NCBI GenBank assembly: GCA_009779135.1
Contig: WREW01000003.1
Coordinates: 27,661 to 91,660, forward strand
DNA from: Alphaproteobacteria bacterium
Lineage (GTDB): Bacteria; Pseudomonadota; Alphaproteobacteria; UBA9219
Reading direction: 5' to 3'
Length of the DNA: 64,000 nt
The notes beneath the pieces were generated by a model. That model did not search any database. It saw only the letters and a program-made list of their open reading frames with translations, and was not told the DNA's origin. A program made the translations under genes and the position numbers. Positions 13,806-24,838 of the stretch are shown here, piece after piece (positions within the stretch are counted from its first letter, which is position 1; every line of letters starts with the position of its first letter).

Positions 13806-14452
13806 CTTCCATCCACAATTTCATCTTTGTCGTTTAAAAGCTGTTCATCCGCGCAAACACCAAGATAGCGTGCCAGCTCCTGCATCAGTTTGTCCGAAAG
13901 CGCATGCGGCAAAAGGCCCGCATAAGCCACATGATCCTGCCCCAAAGCCGCGCCAAGAACGGTTTGAGGAAAAAGCGTTGAAAAACCGCGCGCGCCGCAC
14001 AGCTTTTTGCGCCCGTCCGCGCCCGCGTCCCAAGCAAAAACAACGAAAGAAAGCTGTTCCTTGCGCAAAGCCTGCTCGATCTGCGGCAGCCCGCGCACAA
14101 CAAGCCCCGCTTTGGCCGCAAGCCCCAGAAGATCAAGACAGCGCCTGCCCAGAAGATCACAAACCTGCAAGGCAAGATCCTTGGGCACATGCACGGCGCG
14201 CCCCTTGGCGGCGCGTCTAAAGGCCTTCGTTTCAAGAGCTTTTAAAAGACAATCCCGCTGCGCGCTGACCCAAAAGCCGCGCCCGTCAAGCCGTGCCATA
14301 ATATCAGGGGTCAGCCGCCCGTCCGGCGCAATAACAAAACGGATCAGCGATGTTTTAGGCTTGGACGTACCGCAGGCAAGACAACGGCGCGCAGTGTCCG
14401 CATGTCTGCAGGCCACAGAGGGGCTGTCTGTTTGGGTTAAAGCCGTCATCAT
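13802..14452 (-). CDS. YlxR/DUF448-type RNA-binding protein
   Basis: [41 protein letters not shown]; between nusA and infB. Confidence 0.9.
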   Translation of the reverse strand: MMTALTQTDSPSVACRHADTARRCLACGTSKPKTSLIRFVIAPDGRLTPDIMARLDGRGFWVSAQRDCLLKALETKAFRRAAKGRAVHVPKDLALQVCDLLGRRCLDLLGLAAKAGLVVRGLPQIEQALRKEQLSFVVFAWDAGADGRKKLCGARGFSTLFPQTVLGAALGQDHVAYAGLLPHALSDKLMQELARYLGVCADEQLLNDKDEIVDGR

Positions 14453-14478
14453 CGCGTGTGCCGTTCCTCCTCATGATC

Positions 14479-15981
14479 TCAAACGGGGTCTTCTTGGGGG
14501 GCTTCGTCAGCAAACCAGTGCGCGCGCGCGGCCATAATGACCTCATTGGCTCGCGTTTCACTGATTTCATCCTCACCCAGAATCTCGCGCAACTCATCGC
14601 CGGCAAGATCGCCGACATCATCCAGTGACTTCACGCCTTTCTCGCCGAGTTTCACCGCCATCTCGGGCGTGATATGCGCCAAAGTCAAAACATCATCCGA
14701 CACGCCAAGCTCGCGGCGGCGGTTTTCAAGCTGGGCGGCCTTTTCCAAAAGCCATGCGCGCGCGCGCTGTTGAAGCTCGCTTGCGACCTCAAGATCAAAG
14801 CCTTCAATTTCGGCCAGATCATCGGCATGCGTATCAGCGATCTGCTCCACGCGCGAAAAACCTTCGCTGACCAGAAGATGCGCGATCACATCATCCACGG
14901 ACAAAGCCTCGATAAAGAGCGTGGTGCGCACTTTAAGCTCTTCCTGACGGCGGGCGGCTTCTTCCTGCTCGGTTAAAATATCAATATCCCAGCCTGTGAG
15001 CATCGAGGCCAGACGGACATTCTGCCCGCGCCGCCCGATGGCCAGAGAAAGCTGCTCATCCGGCACCACAACATCCATGCGATGACTATCTTCATCCAAA
15101 ACAACCTTGGCGACCTCGGCAGGGGCCAGCGCATTGACGACAAAAGTCGCAGGATCATGCGACCAAGGGATAATATCAATTTTTTCGCCCTGCAATTCAC
15201 CCACAACAGCTTGAACGCGCGAGCCGCGCATGCCAACGCAAGCCCCCACAGGATCGATTGAGCTGTCATTGGACACAACAGCGATTTTTGCGCGCGAGCC
15301 AGGATCACGCGCCACCGACTTGATTTCGATAATGCCGTCGTAAATCTCAGGCACTTCCTGTGCAAAAAGCTTGGCCATAAAAATCGGATGTGTGCGCGAA
15401 AGAAAAATCTGAGGCCCGCGCTGCTCTTCCCTTACATCGTAAATATAGGCGCGAACGCGATCGCCATTTTTGAAATGCTCTCGCGGCAAGGATTCATCGC
15501 GCCGCAAAATAGCCTCGGCGCGCCCGAGATCCACCGTGACATTGCCATATTCAACGCGCTTGACGACGCCATTGACGATTTCACTAAGGCGATCCTTATA
15601 TTCCAGAAATTGACGGCGGCGCTCAGCCTCGCGCACTTTTTGAACGATCACCTGTTTAGCGGATTGCGCGGCAATGCGTCCAAGATCAATCGGCGGAAGC
15701 TCATCAATGATAAACTCACCAACAGCAGCTTCGGGATTGCTTTTCTTGGCGGCCTTGAGAAGAATCTGCGTGTATTCATCTTCAATCTGATCGACGACAA
15801 GAAGATAGCGGAATAATTTTGTTTCGCCGGTCTTGCGGTCAATGACGGCGCGGATGTCATGCTCATAGCCATATTTGGCGCGGCCTGCTTTTTGCATGGC
15901 CTGCTCCATGGCTTCCAAAACCTCATCCCGCTCAATGTCTTTTTCGCGCGCAACCGCATCTGCAACTTGCAACAATTCCAT
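14479..15981 (-). CDS. nusA: transcription termination/antitermination protein NusA
   Basis: S1/KH domains: [55 protein letters not shown]. Confidence 0.96.
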   Translation of the reverse strand: MELLQVADAVAREKDIERDEVLEAMEQAMQKAGRAKYGYEHDIRAVIDRKTGETKLFRYLLVVDQIEDEYTQILLKAAKKSNPEAAVGEFIIDELPPIDLGRIAAQSAKQVIVQKVREAERRRQFLEYKDRLSEIVNGVVKRVEYGNVTVDLGRAEAILRRDESLPREHFKNGDRVRAYIYDVREEQRGPQIFLSRTHPIFMAKLFAQEVPEIYDGIIEIKSVARDPGSRAKIAVVSNDSSIDPVGACVGMRGSRVQAVVGELQGEKIDIIPWSHDPATFVVNALAPAEVAKVVLDEDSHRMDVVVPDEQLSLAIGRRGQNVRLASMLTGWDIDILTEQEEAARRQEELKVRTTLFIEALSVDDVIAHLLVSEGFSRVEQIADTHADDLAEIEGFDLEVASELQQRARAWLLEKAAQLENRRRELGVSDDVLTLAHITPEMAVKLGEKGVKSLDDVGDLAGDELREILGEDEISETRANEVIMAARAHWFADEAPQEDPV

Positions 15982-16135
15982 GGCCTGAACCTCTTTTGAT
16001 TCCCATATGTTTATTTTGCTCTCGATTCGATGTCGGGCAACAAAAAAGGCGGGCTTTTGGCCCACCCGTCAAACGAGCATCGGATTAGTATCCATCTCTA
16101 CTTAAAAACGAAGGGAAAGGCAAGCCTTTTATAGC

Positions 16136-16903
16136 TCAGCCATGGGCAGGCACCCGCGCCATGGTTAACACCAGAACTTTCCGCGCGCCGGCCTTTTTGA
16201 GAACCGCGCTGCAGGCTGAGGCTGTGGCGCCCGAAGTCATCACATCATCCACCAGCACAATGGTCTTGCCCTTGACCGACACGCCTTTTTTCATAGCAAA
16301 AGCGCCCTGAACACTCCCTTTGCGGGCCCCGCGCGAAAAATGCCCCTGCGGCGGCGTGGCCCGAATCCTTTTAAGCCCATCAACAAGCAAGGTTTTTCCC
16401 GTCAGCGCCGCCAGCGCCCGCGCCAAAAGAGCCGCCTGATTATACCGCCGCTTCAAAAGCCTTAAACGATGTAAGGGGACAGGCATCAACACCACATCCG
16501 GCTCCTGCCAAAAATCCGCCCCTGCCGCAGCCATAAAGCGCGCCAAAGCAGGCACCGGATGCAGCCAGTCGGCATGTTTAAGACGCAAAATCAAGGGCTT
16601 GCTTTGTTCCTTGTAAAGCAGCGCCGCCCGCGCCTGATCGAAAACCGGCGGTTGAGCCATACAGGCCCCGCAAAGATGGGCCCCTTCCAAAGGAATATCA
16701 AAAGGCAGCCCGCAACAATCACAATAAGGCGCTGAGATAGAAGGAAAATCCTTCCAGCACGCCGCGCAGAAACCCTGCGCCGTCAAAACCCGATTTTCAC
16801 AAGCCAGACAAAGAGGCGGCCAAAGAAAATCCGAAACCTTCCCTAGGATAGGCTTTAAGCCCTTGAAAGGCTGCACAAAAGCCTCATACAAAAGAGCCGC
16901 CAT
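16136..16903 (-). CDS. ComF family amidophosphoribosyltransferase-like protein
   Basis: CLACENRV zinc finger, KTIVLVDDVMTSGATASACSAVLKKAGA PRTase motif. Confidence 0.9.
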   Translation of the reverse strand: MAALLYEAFVQPFKGLKPILGKVSDFLWPPLCLACENRVLTAQGFCAACWKDFPSISAPYCDCCGLPFDIPLEGAHLCGACMAQPPVFDQARAALLYKEQSKPLILRLKHADWLHPVPALARFMAAAGADFWQEPDVVLMPVPLHRLRLLKRRYNQAALLARALAALTGKTLLVDGLKRIRATPPQGHFSRGARKGSVQGAFAMKKGVSVKGKTIVLVDDVMTSGATASACSAVLKKAGARKVLVLTMARVPAHG

Positions 16904-17054
16904 CCCTGCCCCCGCGAAGAAAAGAAAAATCCGTTATATTTCATATAGTTATCTTTTTTTTGCTTTCTTTATTATTTATTTTCATCTTTTTGTGCTATGA
17001 TAATAAACGAAATCAACTGATCCTTCCAACCCTTTTGTAGAGTAGGATTTTCTC

Positions 17055-17381
17055 ATGAAAACATATCGTTCCCCCGCTGGAGGGCAAGAAATGCTCCGCT
17101 CAAAGAAAAAAGATAAAACCACGGGACTCTTCCACCGCGCAGGAGCGCTTGTCGTTGGCAGCGCGCTCGCTACTGTACTCGCTGTTGGTACGGGTTTGGG
17201 CTACAAACTAAAAGAAGACATAACGACAGCAAAAAAACAGCGCGATGCAGAACTCTGCCTTGCCGTAAATCTGGAAGGAAAAGGGTGTGGCGTTTCGCCC
17301 GTGTATGAAGACAAAAAGAGCTTGGTTATTGGCGCACCCTCTCAGAAAGTGCTCAAGGGCTTTAAGCTTGAACCCAAGTAA
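17055..17381 (+). CDS. small hypothetical protein with a predicted N-terminal membrane segment
   Basis: ORF followed by an intrinsic terminator; hydrophobic segment AGALVVGSALATVLAVGTGLGYKL. Confidence 0.6.
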   Translation: MKTYRSPAGGQEMLRSKKKDKTTGLFHRAGALVVGSALATVLAVGTGLGYKLKEDITTAKKQRDAELCLAVNLEGKGCGVSPVYEDKKSLVIGAPSQKVLKGFKLEPK

Positions 17382-17400
17382 TAAACCTCCATCACCCCAA

Positions 17401-17434
17401 AAAACGGCGCTTGGTTGGAGCGCCGTTTTTTTAT
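17401..17434 (+). terminator. Rho-independent terminator
   Basis: aaaacggcgct-tggttgg-agcgccgttttttt stem-loop plus T tract. Confidence 0.88.
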
Positions 17435-17445
17435 TATGATGCCTT

Positions 17446-18117
17446 ATGTCATTTGATATTCCCTTTCAGGCGCTTCAAAAGGCGCGCGGACGCACGCTTT
17501 CCGCCACGCACCCGCTTTATGCGCACGCAAACGCGCAGCTGCAGGCACGCTTGCAGGACATCAAGCAAAGCTTTCACCGCCCCCTTTTATGGGAATCTTT
17601 CGATCAAAACCCGCGCCCGCAGGAGGGATGGGATCTTATCCTTTCCTGCCTTTCCCTGCAGCACGCGCAGGATCTCGTCCCTGTTTTCAAAGCGATCTTC
17701 AGCCAGCTCAGCACAAAAGGGCTTTTCCTCGGCGTGACGCTCGGCGGCGAAAGCCTTTATGAGCTGCGCGAGGTTCTGGGCGAGGCCGAGCTTTCCCTAA
17801 CCTCCCGCGCCCACCCGCGCCTTGCCCCTTGCCAAAATGGCGAAAGTCTGGCCCGCGCTATGCTTGAAAGCGGATTTTCCCTTCCCGTCGTGGATCGCGC
17901 GCGTCTTTTTCTGACCTATGATGATATGTTTGCGCTGATGAATGATCTGCGCAATTCCGGCTGCGCCAACGCGCTGAACGGCCGCGCGCACGCCATCCCG
18001 CCGCGCAAACTCTTCGAAAAAGCCGCCACGCTGTACAAAGACCGCTTCAGTCTTCCCGCAGGCGGCATAAAAGCCACCCTCGACCTTTTCTTCCTCCACG
18101 GCTGGCGCGAAGAATAA
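17446..18117 (+). CDS. SAM-dependent methyltransferase-like protein (BioC/NDUFAF5-like)
   Basis: WDLILSCLSLQHAQDLVPVFKAIFSQLSTKGLFLGVTLGGESLYELR pattern. Confidence 0.65.
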   Translation: MSFDIPFQALQKARGRTLSATHPLYAHANAQLQARLQDIKQSFHRPLLWESFDQNPRPQEGWDLILSCLSLQHAQDLVPVFKAIFSQLSTKGLFLGVTLGGESLYELREVLGEAELSLTSRAHPRLAPCQNGESLARAMLESGFSLPVVDRARLFLTYDDMFALMNDLRNSGCANALNGRAHAIPPRKLFEKAATLYKDRFSLPAGGIKATLDLFFLHGWREE

Positions 18118-18133
18118 AAATAGCCATCCCACC

Positions 18134-18235
18134 TGTCATTGCGAGGAAGGCCTTCAGGCCTGACGCGGCAATCTCTGTACCAATTGCCGAGATTGCCGCG
18201 TCAAGCCGCCTACGGCGGCTTTCCTCGCAATGACA
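18134..18235. repeat. Dispersed intergenic palindromic repeat, copy B
   Basis: tgtcattgcgaggaaggccttcaggcctgacgcggcaatctctg ... attgccgcgtcaagccgcctacggcggctttcctcgcaatgaca; same family as 7231-7331. Confidence 0.88.
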
Positions 18236-18348
18236 CTGTGGCCCCCCCCCTCGCGGGGGCAACCGCAGGTTTTTCTTTCCCTTGCCGTGTAGAAGAAAGC
18301 ATGTGTAAACTTAGGCCCCTCGCCTTTCGTTCCTCTTTAGATGGCTCC

Positions 18349-19533
18349 ATGATGAAAAAGAAAGCAAAAACCATATTCTGGATTTTAATAAGCCTTGCCC
18401 TTCTTGGCGGTGGCGCGGCTTTTTATATGGATCAAAAGGAAAAAGACAAGGCTCTGGCCGCGCGCGAGATCATCACAGCCACGCGCGGCACGATCGAGGA
18501 CACGGTCATGGCCCAGGGCAAGCTGGAGCCAAAGGATTATGTGGATGTCGGCGCCCAAGTTTCAGGGCAGATCACAAAGCTCTATTTTGACATCGGCGAC
18601 ATGGTGAAAATCGGCGATCTTCTGGCCGAGATCGACCCTAAAACCTACGAATCCATTTTAGAAGGCGACAATGCGCGGCTTGATTCGCTCAACGCCCAGC
18701 TTCAGCAGCAGACCGCCCAGATGGAGTTTGACCGCCTGCAATATGAGCGCGCCCAGAAACTGGCCAAAACAGACGCCATCGCGCAAAGCGAGCTTGAGGA
18801 AAAAGAAAAAATCCTCAAAGTCTCCCAAGCCACCGTCGCAGCTCTGAACGCGCAGATCAAGGAAGCGCAGGCCGTTTTGGAAAAAGACCTCGTCAATCTT
18901 GGCTACACCAAAATCTACGCGCCGATGGATGGGATTATCTCAGACCGTCTGGCGCGCGAAGGCCAGACCATCAACGCCAACCAGACAACACCCACGATTT
19001 TCCAGATCGCCAATCTTGATGTCATGACCATCCGCGCCGAAGTGGCCGAGGCGGATGTGGCGCGTCTCAAGGCCGGAACACCGGCTGTTTTTTCAACGCT
19101 CGGCGCGCAGGAACGCAAATGGCAGGGCGTCGTAAGACAGATTCTCCCCACGCCCCAGATCGTCAATGATGTCGTGCTTTATAACGCGCTGATTGATGTT
19201 GACAACAAGGACGGCCAGTTGATGAACGGGATGAGCACGCAGGTCTCTTTCGTCATTGCGCGGGCCGAAGATGTCGTCATCCTGCCGACCCGCGCTTTAG
19301 GCGCGCCGGTGAAAAACAAAGACCAGAGCGCAGGCCGCGCCTACATTATCACAGTCCTGACCTCTCAAGGCAAAGAGGAAGAACGCCAGATTCGTGTCGG
19401 GCTGAGAACCCGCACGCAGGCCGAAATCCGCAGCGGTCTTGAAGAAGGCGAAAAAGTCATCGTCACAGGCGAAAGCAGCGCGGCCACAGCCCGCGCCGGC
19501 GGCGGCATGCGCATGATGGGGCCGCGCCTATGA
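18349..19533 (+). CDS. macA: MacA-type efflux RND/ABC periplasmic adaptor subunit
   Basis: N-terminal TM, GTIEDTVMAQGKLEPKDYVDVGAQVSGQI, coiled coil and barrel; followed by MacB-like gene. Confidence 0.85.
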   Translation: MMKKKAKTIFWILISLALLGGGAAFYMDQKEKDKALAAREIITATRGTIEDTVMAQGKLEPKDYVDVGAQVSGQITKLYFDIGDMVKIGDLLAEIDPKTYESILEGDNARLDSLNAQLQQQTAQMEFDRLQYERAQKLAKTDAIAQSELEEKEKILKVSQATVAALNAQIKEAQAVLEKDLVNLGYTKIYAPMDGIISDRLAREGQTINANQTTPTIFQIANLDVMTIRAEVAEADVARLKAGTPAVFSTLGAQERKWQGVVRQILPTPQIVNDVVLYNALIDVDNKDGQLMNGMSTQVSFVIARAEDVVILPTRALGAPVKNKDQSAGRAYIITVLTSQGKEEERQIRVGLRTRTQAEIRSGLEEGEKVIVTGESSAATARAGGGMRMMGPRL

Positions 19534-21464
19534 GTGAGGCTTTTCTCAGCCTTTCAAATATTGAACGAACCTACGGCGAAGGCGATGCGATTGTGCGCGC
19601 GCTTGATGATGTTTCGCTTGAAATTAAAGCGGGCGAGTTTGTCGCCATTATGGGCCAGTCCGGTTCAGGCAAAACCACCTTGATGAATATTCTGGGCTGC
19701 CTTGATAGGCCCACGCACGGCCAGTATCGCATCAACGGCCATGAGGTCGAAAATCTCAGCCGTGACGAACAGGCGGATTTGCGCGCGCGCACTTTCGGCT
19801 TTATTTACCAGCGCTATAATTTGCTTGAATCCGCAACAGCCCTTGAAAATGTCGAGCTTCCCGCCATCTATGCCGGTCTTTCGCTTACAGCACGCAAGGA
19901 AAAAGCAGGCCAGCTTCTTGACCAGCTGGGCCTTGAACACCGCAAAAACAACAAACCCAATGCGCTTTCCGGCGGCCAGCAGCAGCGCGTGGCCATCGCG
20001 CGCGCGCTGGTCAACAACCCCTCCATCGTTCTTGCGGACGAGCCGACCGGCGCGCTTGACAGCAAAAGTGGCCGCGAGGTTATGGATCTTTTGAAAAAAC
20101 TCCATGATGAAGGCCGCACGGTGATCCTTATCACGCACGATGAAAAAGTGGCGGCCCATGCGCACAGGCAAATACGCATCGCGGACGGCAAAATCATCGC
20201 CGACACACAAGACACGACCCGCGCGCCTGCATCCGCCCCCATCATGCCGCATCAGGGCCGCACAGCAAGCAATCCTCTGGATGATGTTTCCGAAGCCGTT
20301 AAAATGGCCGTACGCGCCTTGCGCGTGAATATCTTCCGCACCTTTCTGACGCTTTTGGGCATTATTATCGGCGTGGCCTCGGTCGTTGCGATGCTGGCGA
20401 TCGGCGATGGCAGCAAGCAAAGCGTGCTGGATCAAATCACGGCCATGGGCACCAATCTGCTGATGGTGCGCCCGGGCGCCCCGGGCGTGCGGCCTGCCGG
20501 CGCCATATCAACCTTAACCGCGCAGGATGCGCAGGCCATTGCCGAGCTTCCTTCCATTGTCGCCGTGGTTCCTGAACGCTCAGGCTCTTTTACGGTTCGT
20601 TACGGGCAAACGGATTCAAGCGTCTCGATCAGCGGCACCAATCACATGATGCCGATTGTCAATGACTGGCCCGTGGCCATGGGCAGTTTTATGTCCGAAG
20701 CCGATTACCGCCGCATGGCGCCCGTGGCCATGATCGGACAAACCGTCAAAAAAGATTTCTTTCAGGACGATAATCCCATCGGCAAAACCATTCTTATCAA
20801 AAATATTCCTTTCGAAGTGATCGGCGTGATGGAAGCCAAAGGCGCAACCCCTATGGGTTCAGACCGCGACAATGTGATCTTTGTTCCCTTTACGACAAGC
20901 ACGGTGCGCCTGTTTGGCCGCGCCTATCTCAGCGGAATTACGGCTCAGGCCGCAAGCATGGCGCTGACGGGCCAAGCGGAACAGGAAATACGCGATTTGC
21001 TTCTTGAGCGTCACCGCACCGAAGATTTCTCCGTGCGCAATTCAGCCTCTTTCATCCAGATGGCGACGGACACGCAAAATACGCTCACCATCATGCTCGG
21101 CGCCGTGGCGGCTATTTCGCTTCTTGTGGGCGGCATCGGCGTGATGAACATCATGCTTGTCTCGGTCACCGAGCGCACGCGCGAAATCGGCGTCCGTATG
21201 GCCACCGGCGCGCGGACAAGAGACATCCTTTTGCAATTTGTCACCGAATCCGTTGCGGTCTGTATCACAGGCGGCCTTTTGGGTGTTCTTTTGGGCGTAA
21301 CTGTCGCGCTTGTGGCCAACCAGTTCGGCATGCGCGCTATCCTTAATATCTCGCCCATCGTGATGGCTTTTTCCTGCGCCGTCTCCACGGGGCTGTTGTT
21401 CGGCTATCTTCCCGCGCGTAAAGCCGCCCTGATGGACCCCGTGGCCGCTTTGGCCAGTGAATAA
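19530..21464 (+). CDS. macB: MacB-type macrolide/peptide export ABC transporter permease/ATP-binding protein
   Basis: MGQSGSGKTTLMNILGCLDRPT, LSGGQQQRVAIARALVNNPSIVLADEPTGALDS, C-terminal FtsX-like permease. Confidence 0.92.
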   Translation: MSEAFLSLSNIERTYGEGDAIVRALDDVSLEIKAGEFVAIMGQSGSGKTTLMNILGCLDRPTHGQYRINGHEVENLSRDEQADLRARTFGFIYQRYNLLESATALENVELPAIYAGLSLTARKEKAGQLLDQLGLEHRKNNKPNALSGGQQQRVAIARALVNNPSIVLADEPTGALDSKSGREVMDLLKKLHDEGRTVILITHDEKVAAHAHRQIRIADGKIIADTQDTTRAPASAPIMPHQGRTASNPLDDVSEAVKMAVRALRVNIFRTFLTLLGIIIGVASVVAMLAIGDGSKQSVLDQITAMGTNLLMVRPGAPGVRPAGAISTLTAQDAQAIAELPSIVAVVPERSGSFTVRYGQTDSSVSISGTNHMMPIVNDWPVAMGSFMSEADYRRMAPVAMIGQTVKKDFFQDDNPIGKTILIKNIPFEVIGVMEAKGATPMGSDRDNVIFVPFTTSTVRLFGRAYLSGITAQAASMALTGQAEQEIRDLLLERHRTEDFSVRNSASFIQMATDTQNTLTIMLGAVAAISLLVGGIGVMNIMLVSVTERTREIGVRMATGARTRDILLQFVTESVAVCITGGLLGVLLGVTVALVANQFGMRAILNISPIVMAFSCAVSTGLLFGYLPARKAALMDPVAALASE

Positions 21465-21533
21465 CCATAAAAAGCACCCCGAAAAACCAGCTCTTGCGAC
21501 TCAAGCGTTCGCATGCGAAAAGAAAGATCCTGA

Positions 21534-22601
<1,068 letters not shown>

Positions 22602-22785
22602 GAAAGTCTATGACACAATTTTTCATGGCTCCGCTCTTTTTTTGACACAATCCTGAGTCACAATATTCATAGTTCTTCCTTTATGGGGTAAGAGGCTACG
22701 AATCACAAAAACGTCAGCAAAGAGAAGGAAAATAGAGCATTAGCCGTTGTTACTCTCCTCTCAACCGCTAAGGCCGACTTCGATA

Positions 22786-22818
22786 AAAGCCCTCCTTTTT
22801 CTTAAAGGAGGGCTTTTT
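22786..22818 (+). terminator. Rho-independent terminator
   Basis: aaagccctccttt-ttcttaaaggagggcttttttat stem-loop with T tract. Confidence 0.85.
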
Positions 22819-22919
22819 TATGGTTAACGCCAGCCTTGAAATTATTAACCTTTCTTGTTTTGGATAAACTTTTTGTCCTATAACTCCAGTCGTATGTTAG
22901 CAAAGAAAGCTTTTGAAAA

Positions 22920-24785
22920 ATGACACAAAAATTTTCGCAACCCGCTTTTTTATATGATTATTTCAAAAATCTCCACATGGCCAAAAACATATGGGGCAAT
23001 CCCGAGGATCTGAAAAACAGAGCCGCCCTTGTCGGTGATACAACAAAAATCATCCTCAACAACCGCTTCCATAAGCTTGCGATGAATCCTTTTCTGGATC
23101 AGGTTTCCGGCGATGACAAATGGCTGGCTTTAAGCAAGATACAGACTCTTCTGGATCAACAAAAGAACGGACGCCTGTGGATTGAGGCACCTGATTTTTC
23201 AGCGCCTCTTAACGGCCCCGTTGCCCTTCTTGTCACAAAAGAAACCCATCAATCCATGCAGGAGGTTTTGGATATAGTCCAAAGGCCGTCACAGCCACCG
23301 CCAGAGGATCAAAATTATCTATCCATCCAGTATTTCGCGCCCGTACAGGATTCCGATGCCGCAAACCCCAGCCTTTTCACTTTTGGAAGCAAGAGAGAAT
23401 CCATCACCTGCCGCTTTAACGGCAGGAAGATCTTTTTCAGATATCCCGATTTCGATATTGTGTTCAAGCTTGACGGCGCCTACAAAAAAGCCATTGCCAA
23501 AGAAACCGCCAAACATAAAGACAACGCGCCTTTTACCAGCGCGCACGCTTCCTATAAAAAATATATAGAAGAAGATTGTCTGCGGGATGACAAAATCCTG
23601 TTTAAAGCCATCACCTATGTTGCCAACACGCTTTGCCTGCTTGCGCAGCAACCCCAATGGCTTTTAAAAAAGAACATCTCCAGCCCTGTTAAAAAAGATA
23701 CGAAACAAAAGCCTCATTTTGCCGCAGTCCCGCAGGACATAACGCCCATCCATACCATTTGGCATGCATATGACGCTCTGGCTGTGCCGCGCCTCAGGGG
23801 CGAAACACGGACGTCCCTTTATGCTTCCATAAACAAGCCCGACTTAAAGGATAAGGTTGCCGGTCATGTCGGCTGTATGGACGCTTTTCAAAGCGCTGCG
23901 CAAATACAGCTGTCCACGGCGTTTTGGAAGGCAGCTCAGGAATTGACAAAAGCCATGCCGCCTTATGAGCTCTGGAGCACTTTTCAAAAGTCAAAACCGC
24001 CTTCCGCCTTTTGGATTGAAGCGCCCACGCAGGATCTTGAAAATATTCTGCTCACAGAAACCCTTCAACCGATACAGACGGGATTTTATGTCCAGCAGGA
24101 AAATGGCGCATCCAAGGTTCATCTTTTTAGAAAACTTTTAAAACAGGAAACCGCCCAAGAATCGCTGCGTTTTATATGTCTCAATGAAAGCGAGGGCCTT
24201 AAACGTCCCCATATCATAACAAAATGCAACAGTTTCCCGCCTTTTTATCCATCCGATGCCACACAGAAGAAAAGTCGGCATGTGCTTGCCTCCCTGCCGA
24301 TTGCGCTTTATTTGCTGAATCAGGCAACGCAGGAGCTTGTGCTGCATATGTCCGGCTCCACCTTGTCTGAAGAGTTTAAAGAGCATCTGATCTTCAAAAG
24401 ATTTTTCAAAGATGAGATTAAAAATCCGAATGACAAGAGCAAAAATAAAGAAGTCCCTATTGCTTCATCCCTTTACAACACCATCCAATGGGATCATTGG
24501 GAGAGAGCCAAAGACGAAGTCCGCCACGGCCCCGAAAGGCCCGAAGATCTCGCCAAACGGGCCCTTGATCTGGAACAGGTCGCGCATGTGATTTTCAACG
24601 ATGCGACCCTGCGCGTAAAGGTCTCCCGCGTTAAAGAGTCAAAAGACTATATGCTGGGCGACAAGCTTGTCTGTCGCGGCAGCCATATCCGCCACCGCCT
24701 TTCCAAGATCGTCGATCCTGTGGAAAGCGCTCTACTCCGGCAAGGCTATAGGCTTATCGCCGCAGGCCATCACCTCACGCCCTGA
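22920..24785 (+). CDS. hypothetical protein, 621 aa, no family recognised
   Basis: Long open frame with coding-like composition; not recognised. Confidence 0.75.
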   Translation: MTQKFSQPAFLYDYFKNLHMAKNIWGNPEDLKNRAALVGDTTKIILNNRFHKLAMNPFLDQVSGDDKWLALSKIQTLLDQQKNGRLWIEAPDFSAPLNGPVALLVTKETHQSMQEVLDIVQRPSQPPPEDQNYLSIQYFAPVQDSDAANPSLFTFGSKRESITCRFNGRKIFFRYPDFDIVFKLDGAYKKAIAKETAKHKDNAPFTSAHASYKKYIEEDCLRDDKILFKAITYVANTLCLLAQQPQWLLKKNISSPVKKDTKQKPHFAAVPQDITPIHTIWHAYDALAVPRLRGETRTSLYASINKPDLKDKVAGHVGCMDAFQSAAQIQLSTAFWKAAQELTKAMPPYELWSTFQKSKPPSAFWIEAPTQDLENILLTETLQPIQTGFYVQQENGASKVHLFRKLLKQETAQESLRFICLNESEGLKRPHIITKCNSFPPFYPSDATQKKSRHVLASLPIALYLLNQATQELVLHMSGSTLSEEFKEHLIFKRFFKDEIKNPNDKSKNKEVPIASSLYNTIQWDHWERAKDEVRHGPERPEDLAKRALDLEQVAHVIFNDATLRVKVSRVKESKDYMLGDKLVCRGSHIRHRLSKIVDPVESALLRQGYRLIAAGHHLTP

Positions 24786-24838
24786 TCTTGCCAGTTTTTT
24801 TCAGGCTTGCTACGCTTTGGCCGGAAAAAGGGGGAGCT

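Noticed and set aside
18241-18250. C9 tract upstream of macA as a phase-variable promoter
   Set aside because: Short tract between a repeat element and the gene, with no recognisable promoter spacing; insufficient evidence.
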